This document shows positions 43,656-51,631 of a stretch of DNA of 64,000 bases, one piece after another. The stretch is from Oligoflexia bacterium. GTDB lineage: Bacteria; Bdellovibrionota; Bacteriovoracia; Bacteriovoracales; Bacteriovoracaceae. The notes beneath the pieces were generated by a model. That model saw only the letters and a list, made by a program, of their open reading frames with translations, made no database searches and had not been told where the DNA came from. Within the stretch, counting starts at the first letter, position 1. Each line of letters opens with the position of its first letter. The position numbers and the translations under genes were made by a program. The stretch lies in assembly GCA_024229115.1 (NCBI GenBank), contig JAAEST010000022.1, positions 62,001 to 126,000 of the forward strand, read 5' to 3'.

Positions 43656-44216
43656 ATGTCTCACTTAATAAAGCTAATTGCTTTCTCGATTTTAAGTTCT
43701 AGTTGTTTTGCTAGATTTTATGCTGATATCGGTTTTGGCGTTGGACTTTCGAAAACATCTAGCTCTTCAGAAACATATAGAAAAAACTTAACTTCGTTAC
43801 CTATCCTAAACTTTAGATTGGGCTACTTGTGGGATAATGTTTACACAATGGGAATACGATCTAACGTATCAGGAATCAAAATTGCTTCTCAGGAATATAC
43901 TAGATCGTATGGAGGCATATATGGAATGTATAAAAATGATGAAAACCATAAATTCTCAGTAGCTTTACATATAGCAGGAACTCTAGAACCAGATGAAGCA
44001 TCAAGCTCTCTAACAGAATATGATAAATTTAGAGGTGGATTCCAACTATCTTATCAGTATCCTATCAATCAATTTTCAGGTATCGAAGTTGGTTACCAAT
44101 ATGATAAATACGGCTCTTCTATATATAATACCAATCATAAGACTCCAGAAAAAATTAATATAAAAGCCCTCTCTATTTCTTTAGTATTTTCCAATGATTA
44201 CTTTTATATAAACTAA
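43656..44216 (+). CDS. Small outer-membrane beta-barrel protein
   Basis: 186 residues with a signal peptide (about 1-19, ending SSCFA). The mature part has alternating strands with aromatic residues (YADIGFGVGLSK, NFRLGYLWDNVYTMGIRS, YGGIYGMYKN, QLSYQYPINQFSGIEVGYQYDKYG), an 8-stranded OmpA-type barrel of small size. It is AT-rich and flanked by the two palindrome copies. Function unknown. Confidence 0.65.
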   Translation: MSHLIKLIAFSILSSSCFARFYADIGFGVGLSKTSSSSETYRKNLTSLPILNFRLGYLWDNVYTMGIRSNVSGIKIASQEYTRSYGGIYGMYKNDENHKFSVALHIAGTLEPDEASSSLTEYDKFRGGFQLSYQYPINQFSGIEVGYQYDKYGSSIYNTNHKTPEKINIKALSISLVFSNDYFYIN

Positions 44217-44248
44217 AATAAGTTATTTAAATTTATAAAAGATTAATC

Positions 44249-44262
44249 CCGCTCTAGAGCGG
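44249..44262. repeat. GC-rich palindrome, copy 2
   Basis: CCGCTCTAGAGCGG, identical to the core of copy 1 at 43412-43425. The flank after it (GGAAG) is shared; the flank before it differs by one base. Confidence 0.7.
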
Positions 44263-44309
44263 AAGACTAAAAAACTCACATCTGAAAAATATCGAATTAT
44301 TACTCTAAA

Positions 44310-44338
44310 AAAAAGAAAACCTCTGATAAACAGAGGTT
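44310..44338 (-). terminator. Terminator after the DUF3015-like gene
   Basis: AACCTCTG and CAGAGGTT pair around a TTTAT loop on the minus strand, followed by TTCTTTTTTTT. It terminates the two-gene unit 45114-44426. Confidence 0.7.
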
Positions 44339-44425
44339 AACTTTACTATGCTTAGAACTCTCGGAAAAGAGGTCTAAGGTCACTATAACACAGAGTTAGT
44401 GATTGTTGCTAATAGGATTACTCTT

Positions 44426-44872
44426 TTAAGACGCTAATTCGGAGAAGGGGCGAGAATCTCGCCTCTTCTTTTTATTATTCAAAATATTTTCAATTCGTTC
44501 ATAGGCCTGCTGTGCAGATGCCTCACCATTCTTACCAAAGATATAACTAAAATTACTCTTAAGTTTGTTTCCTACAAAAGGCACATCTGAGTAATTAGAG
44601 AGCTTTAAATAAGCCGCTAAATAATCCCCTTCACCTCGGGCAATATCATTTTTTATCTGATTTTTATTATGAGCTATAAAGACTTTCTTATCGTGATCTG
44701 ATGAACCTATCATTGAACATTCACCAGTAGAAGAAATAAAAGAAGATGTCGATAGAACACCTCCGCCAAGACCTGTTCTTCTTTTACTTAAACCATTTTC
44801 ACATTTTTCATAATCAAAGGCTTGAATAACGGAGCTAGTTATAAAAATTGAAATTAAAAATATCGTTTTCAT
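44426..44872 (-). CDS. DUF3015-like exported protein
   Basis: 148 residues with a signal peptide (about 1-18). GLGGGVLSTSSFISSTGEC and the IKNDIARGEGDYLAAYLKL segment resemble the DUF3015 family (the RGEGE-LAAL motif). The protein is in the periplasm; function unknown. It overlaps the upstream small membrane protein by 4 bases (ATGA). A broken paralogue lies at 43480-43600. Confidence 0.55.
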   Translation of the reverse strand: MKTIFLISIFITSSVIQAFDYEKCENGLSKRRTGLGGGVLSTSSFISSTGECSMIGSSDHDKKVFIAHNKNQIKNDIARGEGDYLAAYLKLSNYSDVPFVGNKLKSNFSYIFGKNGEASAQQAYERIENILNNKKKRRDSRPFSELAS

Positions 44873-45114
44873 TGCTTAAAGCCTGTCATTTCTTTATATG
44901 ACTCTTCTGATTTATTTATATAAGGTCTTGGGGATAAGTCTTGATGAGTATTGATCGTTTTTTGAAATGACTTTTGTAATCGTTCTTCTGCACTAACTTT
45001 AAACTTAATTGTAATCAAAACTACAACAACAATCATTGCCACATACTCAGTGGAAGTAATCTTACGTTTAGGCTCTTGATCTAACTTCTCTTTAATTTTT
45101 CGAAAGAACTTCAT
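44869..45114 (-). CDS. Small single-TM protein
   Basis: 81 residues: a basic N-terminus (KIKEKLDQEPKRKITS), one TM helix (TEYVAMIVVVVLITIKF, about 22-38) and an extracytoplasmic tail. No family is recognised. It precedes and overlaps the DUF3015-like gene, so the two are probably a unit. Confidence 0.5.
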   Translation of the reverse strand: MKFFRKIKEKLDQEPKRKITSTEYVAMIVVVVLITIKFKVSAEERLQKSFQKTINTHQDLSPRPYINKSEESYKEMTGFKQ

Positions 45115-45307
45115 CTCTCAATTATACTAGAATAACTGAAATACACCGAATCCTAACCTACCTAAATTACGAATAAGCTTGCTTTAGATTCTATGAAACA
45201 GCTAATAAAGCTGTTGAGCGAGAAAAAATGGAGGGAGCTTATTACTAATAAGTGACCGATATTTTTTTGAAGGAATGACGACGAAGATAAAGTAAGATCG
45301 TTCGTAA

Positions 45308-45874
45308 TCAGAGTGATTCTAAGGACTGATAGTCATGCAGGGCCTTAAGCCTCAACTGCGCCACAGGCAATTCAGCGTCATAACCCAAAAGCTCCGAGCA
45401 CTTTCTCAACATCTGCGGAGTCTTATTTGAAAAACCACGCCCTTCAAAAAGACCTAAGAGAAAAATAAGATTCTTTGCAAATCTTTGTACGTAATCTTTA
45501 ACAAGATTAATTTCGCGTTCTTTTGGTGAAACAAATTCGCAGCCAATTTTTGTCACGAAGATTTTATCGACTTCACTAATACCTTCAAAACTTCGAACAA
45601 GTCTTGCTTTAAAGCGGGCGACTTCTCCTTCGAAAGCGTTAGCATTGAGGTTGAGAATTTGTTCTTGGGTAAGCTGATAGAGTTCAGGGATATGAGGCAC
45701 AGGAATCATCAGAGGAATAGATTTAATTTCAGGAACTCGAGGGAGAGATTCTAAGAGAATTCCCCCTTCTGAAATATTAAGTGATCTTGCTTTTAGTACA
45801 TAGTCTTCGTCGATAAAGAGAATATCTCTTTTAATGGGAGCACGTAAGTGAGCACGACGAAACTGCTGACTCAT
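45308..45874 (-). CDS. PilZ-domain protein
   Basis: 188 residues. c-di-GMP-binding residues are present: RxxxR as Arg7 and Arg11 in RRAHLRAP, and NxSxxG as Asn33, Ser35 and Gly38 in NISEGG. The C-terminal region (about 120-188) is helical and unfamiliar. The gene overlaps the PhoH-family gene by 4 bases, so it is the second gene of that operon. It probably links c-di-GMP to a downstream process. Confidence 0.85.
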   Translation of the reverse strand: MSQQFRRAHLRAPIKRDILFIDEDYVLKARSLNISEGGILLESLPRVPEIKSIPLMIPVPHIPELYQLTQEQILNLNANAFEGEVARFKARLVRSFEGISEVDKIFVTKIGCEFVSPKEREINLVKDYVQRFAKNLIFLLGLFEGRGFSNKTPQMLRKCSELLGYDAELPVAQLRLKALHDYQSLESL

Positions 45875-47184
45875 AGTAGCTTAGATGCTGCTTCCGATAA
45901 TGGAGATCTTTCACCTTGAGTAAGAAGAGTATGAGCAACAATTGCCTCCGTCTTCATTCTATCAAGTGCGTAAACAAGACCGTTATTAATCTCATCAAGA
46001 TAAGGTGAATCAATTTGGAAACAGTCTCCAGTAAGAACAATTTTTGTTCCTTCACCAGCTCTGGTAATAATCGTTTTCACTTCGTGAGGAGATAAGTTCT
46101 GAGCCTCATCAACAATTAAGTACTGACCAGGAATTGAACGTCCACGAATATAAGTAAGGGGTTCAATATGGAGAAGGCCATGGTTAATCAGATCTTCGTA
46201 ACTAGCACTTCCATCTTCACGATGTTGGCCGAAAAGAAAATCCATATTATCAAAAATCGGTTGCATCCATGGACCAAGTTTTTCATTCACGTCCCCTGGA
46301 AGGAAACCAATATCTTTACCCATTGGTTGGATTGGTCTTGAAACAAGAAGTCTTGAATATTTCTCATGAGTGATCGCCATTTCTAATCCGGCAGCGATGG
46401 CCATAAGAGTTTTCCCCGTCCCTGCTTTCCCCACAAGAGATACAAGATGAATATCTTCATTAAGAAGAGCGTCAAGAGCAAATTGTTGCTCCATATTCTT
46501 TGGATAAATTCCCCAGACTCCTTCTCTCATTGGAATAAGTGGAACAATTCCCTGCTTCTTGGCACAGTAACGACCAAGAAGCCTTCTTCTATCGTTCCCT
46601 GGAAGTTGCATAATCATATATTGGTTTGGAAAAATATCTTTGCTAGCAGCATCTTCAAAAGGAAGAAATCTATTTTGTTCAAACTCAGTGAGAATATCTT
46701 CTTCTAATTCTAAAACTGTTTGACCTGAGTAGAGTTCGTCGAAAGTAACATCTTTCTTACCATAGTCTTCGGCCTTAATTCCGATAACATCGGCCTTCAC
46801 TCGAAGGTTAATATCTTTTGTTACTAGAAGAACATTCTCGCCTGCTTTATCAAGCTTAACAGCAGAGTTAAGAATGACATTGTCATTTACATTGAGGTCG
46901 ATAAATTTTTGATCATCAAATTTTTCAGGAGCACCAACTGAAAGATGGAGACTCCCACCATTATCAAGTTCTACACCTTCGGCAAGACTACCTTTCTTTC
47001 TAAGATCGTCGATTATTCTTGAGAAGTGTCTGGCATTTCTCCCATTTTCGTTTTGATCTTTTTTAAATCGATCAATTTCTTCAACTACTACTAAGGGAAT
47101 GCTGACTTTATTCGATCCAAACTTAAATATTGCCGTCGGATCAAAAAGGATAACGTTAGTATCCAGAACAAATGTTTTCTCCAA
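45871..47184 (-). CDS. PIN-PhoH family protein (PhoH2-like)
   Basis: 437 residues. An N-terminal PIN domain (Asp8 in VLDTNV, Glu in VVEEIDRF) and a C-terminal PhoH ATPase with GKAGTGKT (Walker A, about 252) and LIVDEAQNLSPHE (Walker B). PhoH2 proteins of this layout have RNA-unwinding/nuclease activity. It is the first gene of the operon with PilZ; the two may be functionally linked. Confidence 0.9.
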   Translation of the reverse strand: MEKTFVLDTNVILFDPTAIFKFGSNKVSIPLVVVEEIDRFKKDQNENGRNARHFSRIIDDLRKKGSLAEGVELDNGGSLHLSVGAPEKFDDQKFIDLNVNDNVILNSAVKLDKAGENVLLVTKDINLRVKADVIGIKAEDYGKKDVTFDELYSGQTVLELEEDILTEFEQNRFLPFEDAASKDIFPNQYMIMQLPGNDRRRLLGRYCAKKQGIVPLIPMREGVWGIYPKNMEQQFALDALLNEDIHLVSLVGKAGTGKTLMAIAAGLEMAITHEKYSRLLVSRPIQPMGKDIGFLPGDVNEKLGPWMQPIFDNMDFLFGQHREDGSASYEDLINHGLLHIEPLTYIRGRSIPGQYLIVDEAQNLSPHEVKTIITRAGEGTKIVLTGDCFQIDSPYLDEINNGLVYALDRMKTEAIVAHTLLTQGERSPLSEAASKLL

Positions 47185-47336
47185 AGAATACCTCCTAACT
47201 CTTCTATTTTAGGAAACAAAACATACGATGGGAAGCATTCAGAGGACAGATTTGCTCCCTAACAACAAAATAACTCCAAAGTTAAAATATATTTAGGGAA
47301 ATAGGTCACAATAACCGACCATTTCACTTTTGTATT

Positions 47337-48485
47337 ATGATTATAAAAGTAATAGCCGTATTAACTTTCTTATTCGCTTTAACTCAGAATATTAGAGCTG
47401 AGTTTAGCTATCTTGGAAGAAGTCCAGAAGCACTTCTTATGGGTGACGCATATACTGCTGTGGCCGATGATGAAAATACTCTCTTCTATAATCCAGCGGC
47501 CATGGGTCGTCACAATGGTGTGACCATTGCACCAATCAATCCGACAATTGGTGTTACAGATGTTCTCGACAAGAATCTCTCTCTTAGTGAATTTGAAATT
47601 GGCCTAAGTGATACCTTTGAAAATTTTCCAAAAGAGCCAGAAGATATCGCTGATAGAATTCTAGGACTTCCTCTCTATCTCCAACTTGGGGCAACTCCTG
47701 TTATTAAAATGCAACACTTTGCGATTAATTTCTTTGCCAATTCGAAAACAAATATTGAATTAGAAAACTTCTATCACCCTACTCTTGATATTGATTATCG
47801 TTTAGATCGTGGAGTCCTTCTTGGATATGCTTTCACTATGGGTCGTGGAAAAAAGAGTAAGTCAGGATCACAAACAAGTCTTGGTATTGGAATCAAAACA
47901 ATGAACCGCCAAGGACTAAAAGGAAAGTTCGACTTAACAGGAACGCAACTTCTACAAATCGTCGAAAACTCTGATAGCTATAAGGCCATCAGAAGAAACT
48001 TAGGTTATTCCAAAGGTTCAGGCTTTGGTGTTGACTTAGGGGCGGAGCAAGTTTTTAAAGGCGGAAACTCAACTGTTGTCTTCGGGGCTTCCCTTCTTGA
48101 TGTCGGAGATACTAAATTTTCAAAAGACGAAGGAATTGGAGAAATCCCAGTTCAAGAAATGTCACTGAACCTCGGAACTTCTTACTCACAAGACTTTAAG
48201 CTCTTCGACTACACTCTCGCTATGGACTATGGAAATACACTCGACGATAGTACAGAAGGCCTTAGCAAATTAAAAATCGGTGCACGCGCAAGATTCCCAT
48301 TTGTTAATGTCTATTGGGGATGGAATGCTGGTTATATTTCTTGGGGACTGGCCCTTGATATCTCAATGTTTCGTATCAACTTCGGATTCTATGGAGTTGA
48401 GCTTGGAAGAGAGTTCAAACAAAAAGAAGGTAAAAGAGCTGTATTCTCAATCAACCTTCTTAATATTGAACTCGATAGTATCTAA
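47337..48485 (+). CDS. FadL/PorV-like outer-membrane protein
   Basis: 382 residues. A signal peptide (about 1-21) is followed by SYLGRSPEALLMGDAYTAVADDENTLFYNPAAM, the usual N-terminus of FadL/PorV-like barrels, and many amphipathic strands to the end. Ligand unknown. No ribosome site is clear before the ATG. Its stop is 8 bases before the convergent aminotransferase gene. Confidence 0.7.
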   Translation: MIIKVIAVLTFLFALTQNIRAEFSYLGRSPEALLMGDAYTAVADDENTLFYNPAAMGRHNGVTIAPINPTIGVTDVLDKNLSLSEFEIGLSDTFENFPKEPEDIADRILGLPLYLQLGATPVIKMQHFAINFFANSKTNIELENFYHPTLDIDYRLDRGVLLGYAFTMGRGKKSKSGSQTSLGIGIKTMNRQGLKGKFDLTGTQLLQIVENSDSYKAIRRNLGYSKGSGFGVDLGAEQVFKGGNSTVVFGASLLDVGDTKFSKDEGIGEIPVQEMSLNLGTSYSQDFKLFDYTLAMDYGNTLDDSTEGLSKLKIGARARFPFVNVYWGWNAGYISWGLALDISMFRINFGFYGVELGREFKQKEGKRAVFSINLLNIELDSI

Positions 48486-48493
48486 ACTAAATC

Positions 48494-49717
48494 TTAAGAA
48501 CAAAGAAACTTCATAATTTTAGCGACTGCTTCACTAAAAACTTCTTTTTCAGAAACAAGACTCATTCTGGCAGTATTTGGCATTCCAAATGCAGCACCAG
48601 GAACAATGGCCACTCCACATTCTTCAAGAAGCATCTCACAAATCTCTACTGAGAGATCATTATTTCCACTTCTTTCTTTAACCATTCTTTCCATTAGAGG
48701 AGTTTGGCTAAAATCGAGAAGATAGTAGAAAGCGCTAAGAGGTTGATACCAACTTTGCGACAATCCATTCTCTCTGAAAGCTTCACCAAGTAACTCAGCA
48801 TTCTCTCTTAAATGTTTCTTAATTGGGTTTAAGTAAACAGGGATTTGATGAAAATCAAAATGCGAAAGTGCTCTTTGCACTAAGCTATTCGCACCACTTG
48901 TTGTCTGTCCTTGAAGCTTCGAAATCACAGTTGTAAGTGACTTCGGAGCAATCGTATAACCAATTCTTAAACCAGTTGAAGCAAGAGTTTTAGAAATACC
49001 ATCAACGATAATCGTTCTTTCTAAAAGCTCAGGAGCATGTTGATAAAAGTAAGTTGGCTTTGGATCGTAATAATATAACTGGTAGTAAATTTCATCACTA
49101 ATAATGGCAACATCAGGATGCTCAAGCATAAGATCTGCAAAGTCTTTCATCCATTTATCTGAATAGTGAGTTCCTGTTGGATTATTAGGGCTATTGATAA
49201 CGATGGCCTTCGTCTTCGGAGAAATCTTTCTTTTAATTTCTTCAATTGAAGGAACAAAAACATCAAAAGGAGAAGTTTCAATAACGATTGGAACACCTTT
49301 ACAGAAACGAATCATCTCTGGGTAACTTACCCAATAAGGTGCCATCAAAATAATTTCATCACCATGATCAATAAGGCTTCCAAAAATATTTGAAAGGCAG
49401 TGTTTACCGCCATTACTAACAACACAGTCAAACTCTACAGGAGCTGAATTTAAATCAATTCCTCTTGTCTCTTGAAAATTTTCGATGATCTTCTTCTTAA
49501 GTTCCGGATAACCAGCGACAGGACTATATTGAAAACTTTTTAAAAAGTCAGACTCACTTCGTATCAACTCGACAAATTCATTCATTGGACGAAATGGGAG
49601 TTGTCCCGCTGTGAGGTTATAAATTGTCTTTCCCTCTTCGGCCAATGTCACGGCTTTTGCGTTAAGCTTTAATGTTACACTTTCATTAATGTCTTGAACT
49701 CTTGAACTTAATTTCAT
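48494..49717 (-). CDS. Class I/II pyridoxal-phosphate aminotransferase
   Basis: 407 residues, fold-type I. NSPNNPTGTHYS near 176, an Asp-rich strand IISDEIYYQLYY, and the PLP Lys in VDGISKTLASTGLRIGY near 241. The pattern is aspartate-aminotransferase-like (subgroup Ib), but the precise amino donor cannot be assigned. It is 13 bases downstream of coaD. Confidence 0.88.
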   Translation of the reverse strand: MKLSSRVQDINESVTLKLNAKAVTLAEEGKTIYNLTAGQLPFRPMNEFVELIRSESDFLKSFQYSPVAGYPELKKKIIENFQETRGIDLNSAPVEFDCVVSNGGKHCLSNIFGSLIDHGDEIILMAPYWVSYPEMIRFCKGVPIVIETSPFDVFVPSIEEIKRKISPKTKAIVINSPNNPTGTHYSDKWMKDFADLMLEHPDVAIISDEIYYQLYYYDPKPTYFYQHAPELLERTIIVDGISKTLASTGLRIGYTIAPKSLTTVISKLQGQTTSGANSLVQRALSHFDFHQIPVYLNPIKKHLRENAELLGEAFRENGLSQSWYQPLSAFYYLLDFSQTPLMERMVKERSGNNDLSVEICEMLLEECGVAIVPGAAFGMPNTARMSLVSEKEVFSEAVAKIMKFLCS

Positions 49718-49730
49718 TTTAGATATGTTC

Positions 49731-50195
49731 CTATTTAAGATGTTTTAAAATAACGTCTGGTAAAAAGTCTTGAATCTCACCACCATGCTTGTGAATTTCT
49801 TTCACTAGAGAAGAAGAAACGTAGAAGTGTTCTGAGCTGGTAGATAAGAAGACTGTTTCAATATCAGGATAGAGATGATTATTCATCGAGGCCATTTGAA
49901 ATTCAATTTCAAAATCTCCAGTAGGCCTTAGACCTCTCACAATTGATTGAATTGAGTTTTTCTTCGCATAATCGACAATCAACCCTTCCCAAGAATCTAC
50001 TTTCACTTGTGGCTCATTTTCAAAAAGCTCTGAAATCATTTTTAATCTTTCTTCGATCGTGAAGAGAGGCTTTTTATTTGGAGAAATAGCAATGAGTATT
50101 GTTACTTCATCAAAGATTTTTAAACTTCTTCTAAGAATGTCTTCATGACCTTTTGTGAAAGGATCAAAAGAACCTGAATAGATAGCTTTTTTCAT
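49731..50195 (-). CDS. coaD: Phosphopantetheine adenylyltransferase
   Basis: 154 residues. The nucleotidyltransferase motif SGSFDPFTKGH (His17) and a late ISSS-type motif, SSSLVKEI, are present, with FTIEERLKMI in between. It makes dephospho-CoA, the penultimate step of CoA synthesis. It follows rsmD by 39 bases on the same strand, a very common arrangement. Confidence 0.95.
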   Translation of the reverse strand: MKKAIYSGSFDPFTKGHEDILRRSLKIFDEVTILIAISPNKKPLFTIEERLKMISELFENEPQVKVDSWEGLIVDYAKKNSIQSIVRGLRPTGDFEIEFQMASMNNHLYPDIETVFLSTSSEHFYVSSSLVKEIHKHGGEIQDFLPDVILKHLK

Positions 50196-50234
50196 AATTC
50201 CTCATTAATAATTTCTAGATAATGTTACTTAGAT

Positions 50235-50819
50235 TTAATCAAAATGGAAAACCTGAATAAAGCTTGTGCCCTGCTCATATGTTTTAATCGATTCACTGCC
50301 GACGAGCTGCTCCAACTCATCTTGCTTGGGGCCTTTTTGACGGTCAGACTCAATGAGTAATTCACCCTTAAAGCCTGAAGCCACAATTTGCTTAATACAC
50401 TTCTGATAAACCTCTTTCAGATGGTATGGAGGGTCAAGAAAAAGTACCACATCTTCAGAAAGGTAACTCTCAAGAGAAAACTTGAGCCAGTCTTGGGCCT
50501 TGTTCACTGATATTGAAAGACTTCGCTCACGGGCTTCATCGGCAAATTCTCTTTTAATCAACTCAATATTCTTTTTTAGAATTGGAACTACCTTCTTTCC
50601 AGGCTCGACCAGAACAAGTTGCTCAGCTCCGCGAGACCATGCCTCAAGACCGATGGCGCCTGAACCGGCACATAGGTCGACAAAAATCTTCCCTTCCCAA
50701 TTCTGACGAGAATCGAAGAGCCTTCTTTTTAATCTTATGGAAGTTGGTCGGATTGTGTCCCCTTTAGGAACAAAAAGGGACCGGCCATTTGCCAGTCCCC
50801 CTAATATTTTTAAAGACAT
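50235..50819 (-). CDS. rsmD: 16S rRNA m2G966 methyltransferase
   Basis: 194 residues. Motif I FVDLCAGSGAIGLEAWSRGA and motif IV LDPPYHL near 128 are as in RsmD, which methylates G966 of 16S rRNA from S-adenosylmethionine. Together with coaD it forms a typical pair. Confidence 0.93.
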   Translation of the reverse strand: MSLKILGGLANGRSLFVPKGDTIRPTSIRLKRRLFDSRQNWEGKIFVDLCAGSGAIGLEAWSRGAEQLVLVEPGKKVVPILKKNIELIKREFADEARERSLSISVNKAQDWLKFSLESYLSEDVVLFLDPPYHLKEVYQKCIKQIVASGFKGELLIESDRQKGPKQDELEQLVGSESIKTYEQGTSFIQVFHFD

Positions 50820-50838
50820 TTCTTTCTTTACCTAAGTC

Positions 50839-51495
50839 TTAAGCTGCAGTCTTCTTCTTGTCAGAAGAAGTCACAGCTTCTGTGTTTCCAAATGGCACAG
50901 AGAACTTAACTCCGCCATCCATTTCAACACTACAGCCATCTTCAGTAATCTGTAAATCTACACCTTCAAGATTAACCACAAGACCTTTTCCTGGGTCAAC
51001 TTTAAGAGTTGCAGTTTTCCCGCCTAAGTTGACACTCATTTGGAAGTCAACGTGCCCATTACCTGTAAAGCTAACTGATGAGTCAGTCGTTGTCGCTACT
51101 GGAGCAGGTGTTGGCTCAGCTGCGGCCGGCGTCTCGACTTCTGTTGAAGTCTCGGGTGTGGCCGGCTCGGGTTGCTTCATTTCAACAACATTATCTGTGA
51201 CTTCATTTTCAATTTCATTTTCAATTTGACCAAGGACATCATCTACGTCTTCTGACTTATCTTCAGCCTTCGTCTCTACTACTTCCGCAGTAGGCTCTGA
51301 TTCAGGTGTAGGTTCAGGAGTCTCGGCTTTGGCCTCTACTTCAGTCTCTGCAGAACTCTCTGGCTCAGATGCTGTCGTATTCTCCGAGGCATGCTCGGAG
51401 TCCTCTACAAATTCTTGCTCTAGACTTTCAATCTCATCCATAATGTCCTGAAGCTCAGCATCATTAAAACCTTTATCATCATTTTTTTCAGACAT
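50839..51495 (-). CDS. Acidic low-complexity protein
   Basis: 218 residues. The first 140 are Glu/Ala/Pro/Thr-rich (ETEVEAKAETPEPTPESEPT) and probably disordered; the last 75 (VSFTGNGHVDFQMSVNLGGK, VNLEGVDLQITEDG) form a beta-rich module that I do not recognise. No signal peptide. It precedes rsmD by 19 bases. Extreme composition makes homology calls unreliable. Confidence 0.6.
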   Translation of the reverse strand: MSEKNDDKGFNDAELQDIMDEIESLEQEFVEDSEHASENTTASEPESSAETEVEAKAETPEPTPESEPTAEVVETKAEDKSEDVDDVLGQIENEIENEVTDNVVEMKQPEPATPETSTEVETPAAAEPTPAPVATTTDSSVSFTGNGHVDFQMSVNLGGKTATLKVDPGKGLVVNLEGVDLQITEDGCSVEMDGGVKFSVPFGNTEAVTSSDKKKTAA

Positions 51496-51631
51496 AACGC
51501 CTCCAAATCTACCTATCCTTACTAGGTAATTAATCCTTTCTCCTATGTCTTATCGGAGGAATTTTTGAGAGCTTTAGCACTAAATAAAAGGTGTCATTTT
51601 TTAGACACTTAGGTTTATTCTTACTTTTCAG

